DNA of 15,246 nt, taken from the NCBI GenBank assembly GCA_003455565.1, contig DMQW01000380.1, positions 1-15,246 of the forward strand, read 5' to 3'. The stretch is from Limisphaerales bacterium. Its GTDB lineage: Bacteria; Verrucomicrobiota; Verrucomicrobiia; Limisphaerales; UBA11358. Under the pieces are notes generated by a model. It searched no databases. It was not told where the DNA came from and was given only the letters and a program-made list of their open reading frames with translations. The translations under genes were made by a program, and so were the position numbers. Shown in pieces: positions 6,456 through 12,946 of this stretch; within the stretch, counting starts at the first letter, position 1; each line of letters begins with the position of its first letter.

Positions 6456-7418
6456 TCAAACCTTCGTCCGGAAATACGCAATCGTGTCTTTGAGTCCGTC
6501 GGCCAGTTTCACCTTGGGTTCCCATTTCAGGATTTTTTTCGCCTTGGTGATGTCGGGCTTGCGCTGTTTGGGATCGTCCTGCGGCAGCGGTTTGAAAATA
6601 ATTTTGCTCTTGGAATGGGTCGCGTGGATGATTTGCCCGGCGAACTGGCGCATGGTCATTTCCGTCGGGTTGCCGATGTTCACGGGCAGATCGTATTTGC
6701 TCATCATCAGCCGATAAATGCCTTCGATCAAATCGGAGACGTAACAAAAACTGCGCGTCTGTGTGCCTTGGCCGAAGACGGTGACGGGTTTATTTTTCAA
6801 CGCCTGGCTGATGAACGCGGGAACGACGCGGCCATCGTTGATCCTCATGCGCGGGCCGTAAGTATTGAAGATTCTGACGATGCGTGTCTGGACTTTGTGT
6901 TCGCGGCGATAGGCCATGGTCAGCGCCTCGGCAAAGCGTTTGGCTTCGTCGTAACAGCCGCGCGGGCCGATGGTGTTGACGTTGCCCCAGTATTCCTCGG
7001 GCTGCGGATGGATGAGCGGGTCGCCGTAAATTTCGGAGGTGGAGGCGATGAGGAAGCGCGCCTTTTTTTCCTTGGCCAGGCCGAGCGCCTTGTGCGTGCC
7101 GAGCGAGCCGACTTTCAGCGTTTGAATCGGCAGTTCGAGATAATCAATCGGGCTGGCGGGCGAGGCGAAGTGCCAGACGTAATCCACCGGGCCTTCGAGA
7201 AAAATAAATTCGGTCACGTCCTGCTGGATGAATTTGAAATTTGGATTGCCGCCGAGATGCGCGATGTTGTCCACGCTGCCGGTGACAAAATTGTCAATGC
7301 CGATGACCTTGTGGCCGCGCGCCACGAGCAGGTCGGTGAGGTGCGAGCCAAGAAAACCGGCGGCACCGGTGACGACGGAGGTGGGTGGTTTTGATTTTGA
7401 ACTCATTTTATCAGACAC
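6456..7418 (-). CDS. UDP-glucuronate decarboxylase (UDP-xylose synthase), SDR family
   Basis: A 320-residue extended short-chain dehydrogenase. It shows the NAD-binding TGAAGFLGSHL (17-27), the IDNFVTGS strand end (41-48) and HFASPASP (83-90). The active site is STSEIYGDP (126-134) with Y156-x3-K160 in YDEAKR. RTRSF-type substrate contacts lie near 222-226 (TRSFCYVSDL) and NIGNPTEMT at 247-255. The C-terminal DDPKQRKPDITKA (281-293) is very characteristic of UXS enzymes, which convert UDP-glucuronate to UDP-xylose using bound NAD+. The product would feed glycans such as those made by the exopolysaccharide genes at 8.7-14.7 kb. ATG 7418 is taken as start; the Met at residue 5 is an alternative. 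A 4-epimerase of the same family is less likely given these motifs. Confidence 0.9.
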   Translation of the reverse strand: MSDKMSSKSKPPTSVVTGAAGFLGSHLTDLLVARGHKVIGIDNFVTGSVDNIAHLGGNPNFKFIQQDVTEFIFLEGPVDYVWHFASPASPIDYLELPIQTLKVGSLGTHKALGLAKEKKARFLIASTSEIYGDPLIHPQPEEYWGNVNTIGPRGCYDEAKRFAEALTMAYRREHKVQTRIVRIFNTYGPRMRINDGRVVPAFISQALKNKPVTVFGQGTQTRSFCYVSDLIEGIYRLMMSKYDLPVNIGNPTEMTMRQFAGQIIHATHSKSKIIFKPLPQDDPKQRKPDITKAKKILKWEPKVKLADGLKDTIAYFRTKV

Positions 7419-7470
7419 GATGAATTTTTAGTGGCCGCATTTTGAGGTTTCAAGGTTGGGTGTCAATCGC

Positions 7471-7532
7471 AAGTTCTGCTGGAACTTCGCCCGGCGGCGA
7501 AAAAACGGCAGGTTTGCATTTGCCGCCGGGCG
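7471..7532. repeat. Two hairpins in the leader of the beta-propeller gene
   Basis: AAGTTC (7471-7476) pairs with GAACTT (7482-7487) around a 5-nt loop. Directly after it, CGCCCGGCGGC (7488-7498) pairs over 11 bp with GCCGCCGGGCG (7522-7532). A competing stem, CGGCA (about 7506-7510) with TGCCG (7521-7525), shares the right arm. They lie between the two divergent genes at 7418 and 7556. The pattern of two abutting palindromes resembles the folP element, so a repeat is likelier than a regulator. Confidence 0.6.
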
Positions 7533-7555
7533 GATTTGAAGTTTTACTGGTGGCG

Positions 7556-8680
7556 ATGAATTTGAAAATGTTCGCCGGGCTGGGGCTGTGCGGTTTGATC
7601 GCCAGCGGGACAATGGCGCAAACCGCCGCGCCCGCCGTGACCAATCTCTGGAAGGTCAGGCTGCCGGATTCCGGAAATGAATCTTCCCCCGCCCTCGCGC
7701 CGGACGGAACGATTTATCAGGGAACTTTCGGCGGCTGGCTGGCGGCGGTGGCGCCGGACGGCAAAGTGAAATGGAAATTCAAGACCGGCCGCGAAGTCAG
7801 ATCATCACCCGCCGTGGCCGACGATGGCACCATCTATTTTGGTTCGCGCGACTGGAAATTTTACGCGCTCACGCCCGCGGGAAAATTGAAGTGGACGTTT
7901 CCGACCGGCGCGTGGGTGGATTCATCGCCGGCGATGGCGCCGGACGGGACGGTTTATTTTGGTTCGTGGGATAAAAATTTTTACGCGCTCGCGCCGGACG
8001 GAAAATTGAAGTGGAAATTTGCGACGAGCAACCTGATTGTTTCCTCGCCGGCCGTTGCGCTGGACGGGACAATTTATTTCGGTTCGCACGACAAAATTTT
8101 TTACGCGCTCGCGCCGGACGGAAAATTGAAGTGGAAATTTGCCACCGGCGCGGAGATTGAATCGTCGCCGGCCATCGGCGCGGACGGCACGGTTTATTTC
8201 AGTTCCACCGACGGGAACGTCTACGCGTTGCGCCCGGACGGAACGGAACTCTGGCGGTTGCCCACGGGCGGCTATACCGGCTCGTCACCGGCGCTGGACG
8301 AGGACGGCAACCTGTATCTGGCCGCTGGCTCAAGCTTCATCTCGATCAGCCGCGCCGGGAAATTACACTGGCGAAGCGGCCTGCCCGCGCCCTTGGACAC
8401 ATCCCCGGCCGCAGCCGCCAACGGCCAGGTTTATTTTTCATCGCCCTGGCTCTACCTTGGCGCCTTTGGCACGAACGGGGCCTATCTGTGGGAATTTCGC
8501 GCGGGTTACAACTTTAGCTCCAGCCCGAACGTAAATCCGCAAGGCATCATTTACGTGGACGACGGGCGCTATTTGTTTGCGTTGCAGCCGCTGACGAATG
8601 CCGCGCCACTGGTGAAAAGTTCCTGGCCGATGTGGCGGGCGGATCCGCAGCATTCGGGCCGGGTGCAAAAGTTGAATTGA
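7556..8680 (+). CDS. Exported PQQ-like beta-propeller repeat protein
   Basis: A 374-residue protein. I start at ATG 7556, where a signal peptide begins (MNLKMFAGLGLCGLIASGTMAQ); the frame upstream is leader sequence with the hairpins. The mature part is about eight repeats of close to 40 residues with the pattern SSPA-x4-DGT-I/V-YFGS-x8-YAL-x-PDGKLKWKF. Each makes one blade of a PQQ-binding-like (BamB/alcohol-dehydrogenase type) propeller. The last blades are divergent. The protein ends with WPMWRADPQHSGR, a motif typical of these proteins. No dehydrogenase catalytic residues or heme motif (CxxCH) are seen, so a binding or scaffolding role in the periplasm or outside the cell is most likely. 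Blades three and four share 45 identical nucleotides. It is divergent from the UDP-glucuronate decarboxylase gene and converges on the sugar transferase gene, 15 bp away. Confidence 0.88.
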   Translation: MNLKMFAGLGLCGLIASGTMAQTAAPAVTNLWKVRLPDSGNESSPALAPDGTIYQGTFGGWLAAVAPDGKVKWKFKTGREVRSSPAVADDGTIYFGSRDWKFYALTPAGKLKWTFPTGAWVDSSPAMAPDGTVYFGSWDKNFYALAPDGKLKWKFATSNLIVSSPAVALDGTIYFGSHDKIFYALAPDGKLKWKFATGAEIESSPAIGADGTVYFSSTDGNVYALRPDGTELWRLPTGGYTGSSPALDEDGNLYLAAGSSFISISRAGKLHWRSGLPAPLDTSPAAAANGQVYFSSPWLYLGAFGTNGAYLWEFRAGYNFSSSPNVNPQGIIYVDDGRYLFALQPLTNAAPLVKSSWPMWRADPQHSGRVQKLN

Positions 8681-8695
8681 ATTATTTCCCCAGCT

Positions 8696-10093
8696 TCACT
8701 TCGCACCCGTGCCGAGCAGCACGACCGGAATGGTGCGCAGCAGAATCAGCAGGTCGAGCCAGATGGACCAGTTGTCAATGTATTCAAGGTCGAGGCGGAC
8801 CCATTCCTTGAAGTCGGAGATTTTATTGCGCCCGCTGACCTGCCAGAGACAGGTGAGGCCGGGCTTCACGCTCAAACGGCGGCGGTGCGCCAGGTCGTTG
8901 AAACGCCTGACCTCGTCCACGGGCAGCGGGCGCGGGCCGACCAGGCTCATCTCACCGCGCAGGATGTTGAAAAACTGCGGCAGTTCGTCAAAGCTGTATC
9001 TGCGGAGAATTCTGCCGAGCGGCGTGACCCGCGGGTCGTTGGTGACTTTGAAGACGGGGCCGGTCATCTCGTTCATCGCGGCCAGCTCGTGCTGGAGCTG
9101 CTCGGCATTGGTCGTCATGGTGCGGAATTTGAAGATGGAGAACGGCGCGCCATTGAGGCCGGAGCGCTGCTGCCGGAAAAAAACCGGGCCGGGCGAGGTG
9201 AGCTTGATCAGCAGCGCGATGACCAGCATCGGCAGCGCAAACACGAGGAGGGCGGCCAGGGCGCCGAAGAAATCCAGCGTCAGTTTCGCCAGCATCTGCC
9301 AGGACGTTTCCGGCGCCGAGCGGAACACGATCAGCGGTTGCCCGAACATTTCATCCAGGCTGGCCCGCGCAATCTGCGGCGCAAAAAAATCCGCCGCCAG
9401 CCACGCCTCGACCCCTTCGATCTCGCAAAGCTGGATGACGCTTTCAACGCGCTCGAAATTGGCATGTTTGGCACTGAGGAGAACACTGCTGACGGAATGT
9501 TCGTGCAGCAGTTCAATCAGTTCCGGCAGGGGCGCATCGGCGAGGTTGAATTCCCCGACAATCTCGATTTCTTCACTCGCGTGGGCCTGGATCAACTGCC
9601 GGAGCCGGGCGGTTTCCGGCCGGTTCCCGGCCAGGATGACGCGGCGTCGGTATTGCGCCATGGCCAGGCGGCTATGCAGGGCGGCCAGCAGCAATTCCTC
9701 CTTCAACCACACCAGTGAGCAACTGAAAACAATGAAGATGAACGACACGCCACGCGGCGCTGGTATGCGAAAATAGAACATCAGCAATACCAGGCCGACG
9801 GTGACAATCAAGGAACCGCGCAACAACGGCCAGATCAGCGTCGCCCGCGAATTCACTGCCGGCCGGTTGTAAAATCCCTGGGACTCCAGCACCAGCGGCG
9901 CGGCGGGCACCAGGACAAAATAAAGCCATTTAATCTGCTCAAACGGCGGCGGCGCGATGGCGTCCAGCCCCAGCCAGTCGATGAACGACTGGTTGCCGCG
10001 CAAGGCATAGGCCAGCCAGAAGCTCGCGGCGAAAAGGCACGCGTCAGTGATCTGATGCACTTGGGTGCGAATCTTGCGGTCGCGTTGCAACAT
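8696..10093 (-). CDS. Exopolysaccharide polyprenyl-phosphate sugar transferase (WcaJ/EpsE-like)
   Basis: A 465-residue inner-membrane enzyme that should transfer a sugar-1-phosphate from a nucleotide sugar to undecaprenyl phosphate, starting repeat-unit assembly. The N-terminal half has about four transmembrane helices (about 15-32, 54-70, 93-110, 116-132) and a degenerate CoA-binding-like Rossmann region (RRRVILAGNRPETARLRQL). The C-terminal half is the bacterial sugar transferase domain: a helix at 273-298, SPGPVFFRQQR (300-310), KFRTM (322-326), FDELPQFFNILRGEMSLVGP (368-387) and KPGLTCLWQVSGRN (410-423). Length and architecture fit the family of exopolysaccharide polyprenyl glycosylphosphotransferases. 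It lies 49 bp after epsI in the exosortase locus. The sugar donor cannot be read from the sequence. Confidence 0.93.
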   Translation of the reverse strand: MLQRDRKIRTQVHQITDACLFAASFWLAYALRGNQSFIDWLGLDAIAPPPFEQIKWLYFVLVPAAPLVLESQGFYNRPAVNSRATLIWPLLRGSLIVTVGLVLLMFYFRIPAPRGVSFIFIVFSCSLVWLKEELLLAALHSRLAMAQYRRRVILAGNRPETARLRQLIQAHASEEIEIVGEFNLADAPLPELIELLHEHSVSSVLLSAKHANFERVESVIQLCEIEGVEAWLAADFFAPQIARASLDEMFGQPLIVFRSAPETSWQMLAKLTLDFFGALAALLVFALPMLVIALLIKLTSPGPVFFRQQRSGLNGAPFSIFKFRTMTTNAEQLQHELAAMNEMTGPVFKVTNDPRVTPLGRILRRYSFDELPQFFNILRGEMSLVGPRPLPVDEVRRFNDLAHRRRLSVKPGLTCLWQVSGRNKISDFKEWVRLDLEYIDNWSIWLDLLILLRTIPVVLLGTGAK

Positions 10094-10142
10094 GTTTTTT
10101 TAGACGGGCGGCTGTTTCACCGGCAACCATCGGAATCGGTTT

Positions 10143-10859
10143 TCATCTGCCTGATGCCGGCAAAAATTGAAACTCCGGCACCGTCACTGCAATCAATTTT
10201 TTCATCTGTTCAAACGTCGCCTCCTCCTGGCCCGGCGCGCAGACGGAAAAAAATGAGACGTAAGCCCAGCGTTGCAAAACGCCGGTCCGCAATAAGTCGC
10301 GCCCCAGCCACCACATCCGCTGGTAATTATCCGCCGTCTGCTCGCCGTCCGCGACAAACCAGAAAACGTAAAGCCCGCTCACTTCGTGTTTCTGACCGTC
10401 GGGCGTCTGGTAGGCATTGCCGATAATCCATTTCGCCACGGGCAGTTGATAATTTTGCGGGCCGGCCACCGGGATGTTCACCACGGTTTTCTCATTGATG
10501 CTCCAGCCCTGGCCCGGCAGGCAGTAATCCGCCTTGTGGATGCTCGTGCGGTCCGCGCCCATGAGGATGATCGTGCTGTTGATTTGCAGGCCGTTGGTCG
10601 CGGTGTAAAGCCGCCCCGCATAACTCGTGTCCTTGGGCAGATAGCCCACAACGACCTCCGGCTCCGGCATGTTCGTGGAGGTGAAATCCAGCACGCGCTC
10701 CGGCAGTTCAATTTTCATCATCACACTGCCGGGAATCGCCACGGCCTTGATGCCGGGCCGGCCGAGTTTCTGGTTCGCCCGCAACCACGTCAGCGCCCCC
10801 GCCGTGCCGGCCATCAGCCCGAGCGCGACAACAAATACCAGCCATTTTTGATGCTTCAT
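10143..10859 (-). CDS. epsI: Exosortase-associated EpsI family protein
   Basis: A 238-residue protein with one N-terminal membrane anchor (about residues 6-25, WLVFVVALGLMAGTAGALTW) and an extracytoplasmic domain of the EpsI/DUF3485 type. The diagnostic motif is TSIHKADYCLPGQGW (105-119), followed by a YVFWFVADG strand (164-172). EpsI proteins accompany exosortases in exopolysaccharide loci, either as a fused C-terminal domain or, as here, as a separate gene; their biochemical role is not settled. The start ATG overlaps the exosortase stop by 4 nt (ATGA), so translation is coupled. Confidence 0.92.
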   Translation of the reverse strand: MKHQKWLVFVVALGLMAGTAGALTWLRANQKLGRPGIKAVAIPGSVMMKIELPERVLDFTSTNMPEPEVVVGYLPKDTSYAGRLYTATNGLQINSTIILMGADRTSIHKADYCLPGQGWSINEKTVVNIPVAGPQNYQLPVAKWIIGNAYQTPDGQKHEVSGLYVFWFVADGEQTADNYQRMWWLGRDLLRTGVLQRWAYVSFFSVCAPGQEEATFEQMKKLIAVTVPEFQFLPASGR

Positions 10860-11833
10860 GCGCGCTCCTCGCCGGCGGATTTATTTTTGTCCCCGCGCCG
10901 TTCCAGCCGGTGCCCGGCGTAAATCAGACCGGCAATTCCGGGAACGTAAGGCAGCAGGCTGATGATTCCCAATGGACCGCCTTCGTGGATGTAATTGCCC
11001 CATTCCTGCCCACCCAGATCCGCCGCGAGGATGATGAGCAACAGCCGCAGCATGTTGCCGAGGACGGCAAACGGCAGCGCCAAAGCCATCAGAAAAATTC
11101 TTTTCCCCGGCGTGCGGAACGTGGCAAAACCATAAATCGTGGCGAGCAGGAAAATGGCGACCAGACTTCTCATGCCGCCGCACGCCGCCGCGACGTCGTA
11201 ACCGTAAGCCCCCGACGGATCGGTCAACTGCGTGCCATGCCGGATGACGTCAATCCCCAGCAGGTGCGACGCCATTTCCACCAGCCAGCTCACGAGCAGC
11301 CGCAATGGGAACAGGATGAAATTCAGGTGTGACGCGAGCGGGATGGAAAAGACAAAAAGAAAAAACGGATACGCACTGTGCCGCAACCAGGCGCGTCCCC
11401 AGGCCAGCCCCATTAACGCGTAAATGCCCGCGAACAGGGCGACGACCGAAAGCAGCGGCTGTTGCACAAGATAGCCCGCGACGTGCAGCCCCAGCGCCGC
11501 CACGAGCATCAAAATTCCCGGCCACCAGACTTGCAGCGGCAACGCCAGCAGTTCCTTCCGCTTCCACCAAAAAACTCCGACGACCAGAAACGGAATCAAA
11601 TTGCCATGGCCCGCGTCCTCGACGGACATCGCGCTGTTGTAGGCTTCGTCCAGCCACACGAACAAGGACGACGTGTGAACGTAACCCAGGATGGAATTTC
11701 CCCAAAACTGGAATAGCAGCAACCACGCCGCCAGCAGCGCGAAGAAAAAAACTTTGTTCGGCAGCCGCCGCCAGCAGGCGACCGTGTCCGTCCGCCAGTC
11801 CGTCGGGAGTGTTTTGGTTTGATTGCCGTTCAT
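10856..11833 (-). CDS. Exosortase
   Basis: An integral membrane cysteine-protease/transpeptidase of the exosortase family, which sorts PEP-CTERM-type proteins to the cell surface in Gram-negative, exopolysaccharide-producing bacteria. From the ATG at 11833 it has 325 residues and about eight hydrophobic helices. The three conserved catalytic positions are visible: C218 in AACGGMRS, R263 in NMLRLL and H283 in YIHEGG. An ATG at 11869 in the same frame would add 12 residues (MVLLSESWNNAQ). I prefer 11833 because GGAA lies upstream and the extra residues look unlike the family. It is followed by epsI with a 4-nt overlap and preceded by the WecG/TagA-type gene, 100 bp away. No PEP-CTERM substrate is coded in this window. 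Confidence 0.93.
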   Translation of the reverse strand: MNGNQTKTLPTDWRTDTVACWRRLPNKVFFFALLAAWLLLFQFWGNSILGYVHTSSLFVWLDEAYNSAMSVEDAGHGNLIPFLVVGVFWWKRKELLALPLQVWWPGILMLVAALGLHVAGYLVQQPLLSVVALFAGIYALMGLAWGRAWLRHSAYPFFLFVFSIPLASHLNFILFPLRLLVSWLVEMASHLLGIDVIRHGTQLTDPSGAYGYDVAAACGGMRSLVAIFLLATIYGFATFRTPGKRIFLMALALPFAVLGNMLRLLLIILAADLGGQEWGNYIHEGGPLGIISLLPYVPGIAGLIYAGHRLERRGDKNKSAGEERA

Positions 11834-11884
11834 TTGTGCGTTGTTCCAGCTTTCAGATAACAAAACCATGGGATTTGCTCAAAC

Positions 11885-11918
11885 AAATTCGCGGCGGGAC
11901 AGAAATTCGTGGCGGGAC
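11885..11918. repeat. Tandem 16-bp direct repeat before the exosortase gene
   Basis: AAATTCGCGGCGGGAC (11885-11900) is repeated as AAATTCGTGGCGGGAC (11903-11918) with one mismatch and a 2-bp spacer, a period of 18 bp. It lies in the 100-bp gap between the WecG/TagA-type stop (11934) and the exosortase start (11833). An operator or a short repeat are both possible. Confidence 0.55.
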
Positions 11919-11933
11919 CGGCTGGTTCCGGCT

Positions 11934-12701
11934 TCAGGCCGGCGGGTATTTTTTCAAGCCGGAAAGCTGGCCGGCGATTTTCAGCACGAACAACGGATTG
12001 TTTTTCAGATAGCGCCGCGCCAGCCGGCGCGGTTCACAGCACAATCGGTAAAACCATTCCAGCCCGCCGCGCTGTATCCAGCGCGGCGCCTGCCGGACCC
12101 GTCCGCTGTGAAAATCAAACGCCGCGCCCACGCCGATCATCAGCGTCACGTCCAGCTTCGGCAGAAATTCCGCCATGAACTTTTCCTGCTTCGGCGTGCT
12201 CAAGCCGACCCACAGGATGTCCGGTTTGGCCGCGCGAACCTGTTCCTGTAGTTGCTTCGCTTCTTCCGGATTCAGCGGACGAAATGGCGGCGTGAAGGTT
12301 CCGACGACTTCGAGTTTTGGAAATTTCGCTTTTAATTTTTCCGCCAGCAGCGCCGCCACGCCGTCCGCGCCGCCGTAAAAAAAATGGCGGCAGGATTTTT
12401 TTTCACTCCACGCGCAGACATCCAGCATCAGGTCCGGGCCGTAGACCCGCGCCATTTCGCGATGACCGTTTAGCTTGCCCGCCCACACCATCGGCATCCC
12501 GTCGGGCGTGCAGAGAAACGCGCCGTTCAAAATCTTTTTGAACGCCGCGTCGTCCTGCGCCTCCATCACACCGTGGACGCCGGTCACGCAGATGTAACCT
12601 TTGCGCCGCGCCCGCACCGCGTCGGCGATGGCGTCCAGCGCCGTCCGCAGATTGAGGACGCTGATGCCGACCCCGAGAACATTGACGCGTTGGCTGGCCA
12701 T
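11934..12701 (-). CDS. WecG/TagA/CpsF family glycosyltransferase
   Basis: A 255-residue GT26 enzyme that transfers an N-acetylaminosugar-type residue to a polyprenyl-linked acceptor in surface polysaccharide synthesis, at the cytoplasmic membrane face. Family landmarks are RVNVLGVGISVLNLRTALDA (5-24), TPDGMPMVW (65-73), GLSTPKQEKF (166-175), GVGAAFDF (190-197) and the C-terminal RQAPRWIQRGGLEWFYRL (203-220) with EPRRLARRY. I chose ATG 12701 (MASQRVNVLG) as start because the family begins there. An in-frame ATG at 12725 adds 8 residues, and the frame beyond runs into the heptanucleotide repeats. It heads the minus-strand operon leading to exosortase, epsI and the sugar transferase. Confidence 0.93.
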   Translation of the reverse strand: MASQRVNVLGVGISVLNLRTALDAIADAVRARRKGYICVTGVHGVMEAQDDAAFKKILNGAFLCTPDGMPMVWAGKLNGHREMARVYGPDLMLDVCAWSEKKSCRHFFYGGADGVAALLAEKLKAKFPKLEVVGTFTPPFRPLNPEEAKQLQEQVRAAKPDILWVGLSTPKQEKFMAEFLPKLDVTLMIGVGAAFDFHSGRVRQAPRWIQRGGLEWFYRLCCEPRRLARRYLKNNPLFVLKIAGQLSGLKKYPPA

Positions 12702-12769
12702 TAAATTCAGCGGCAGGATAATCATTGAAGAATAAAATACCAGCCGAAGCGGGCTTTGTTCCTGAAAGA

Positions 12770-12886
12770 AACATCGAACATCCAACGCCGAACATCCAAT
12801 GGCTGGTGGCAGGCGAAGCAATTGGATGTTGGATGTTGGATGTTGGTTGCTCGGTGTTCGATGTTGGTTGTTCGGTGTTGGATGTT
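12770..12886. repeat. Inverted heptanucleotide array in the divergent tagA/glycosyltransferase gap
   Basis: The left arm 12770-12797 is AACATCG, AACATCC, AACGCCG, AACATCC. The right arm 12824-12886 is nine 7-mers of the GGATGTT type (three exact copies, then GGTTGCT, CGGTGTT, CGATGTT, GGTTGTT, CGGTGTT, GGATGTT). The arms are reverse complements of each other: AACATCCAAT (12791-12800) pairs perfectly with ATTGGATGTT (12821-12830) around a 20-nt core. Translations of this repeat (for example NIQHP or WMLDVGC) look like protein but are not. Confidence 0.9.
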
Positions 12887-12946
12887 CCCAATCTGCGCAC
12901 GAAAATCCTTCCTTCGCCGCGCACTTTCGCCCAAATTTTGCGGCAC

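Noticed and set aside
7442..7555. N-terminal extension of the propeller gene by 38 codons
   Set aside because: It translates the leader hairpins and would bury the signal peptide that starts at 7556.
7690..8300. CRISPR-like or satellite repeat with 120-bp period
   Set aside because: The period is exactly 40 codons and encodes propeller blades; it is a protein repeat.
8709..9776. Plus-strand open frames opposite the sugar transferase gene
   Set aside because: Composition is Ser/Arg-rich antisense-type. The minus-strand frame carries every conserved sugar transferase motif.
12702..12821. N-terminal extension of the WecG/TagA-type gene by 40 codons
   Set aside because: The added residues come from the repeat array and spacer. 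The family N-terminus begins at ATG 12701, or at 12725 at the latest.
12770..12886. CRISPR array
   Set aside because: Units are 7 bp with no spacers and the arms are inverted. No cas genes are nearby.
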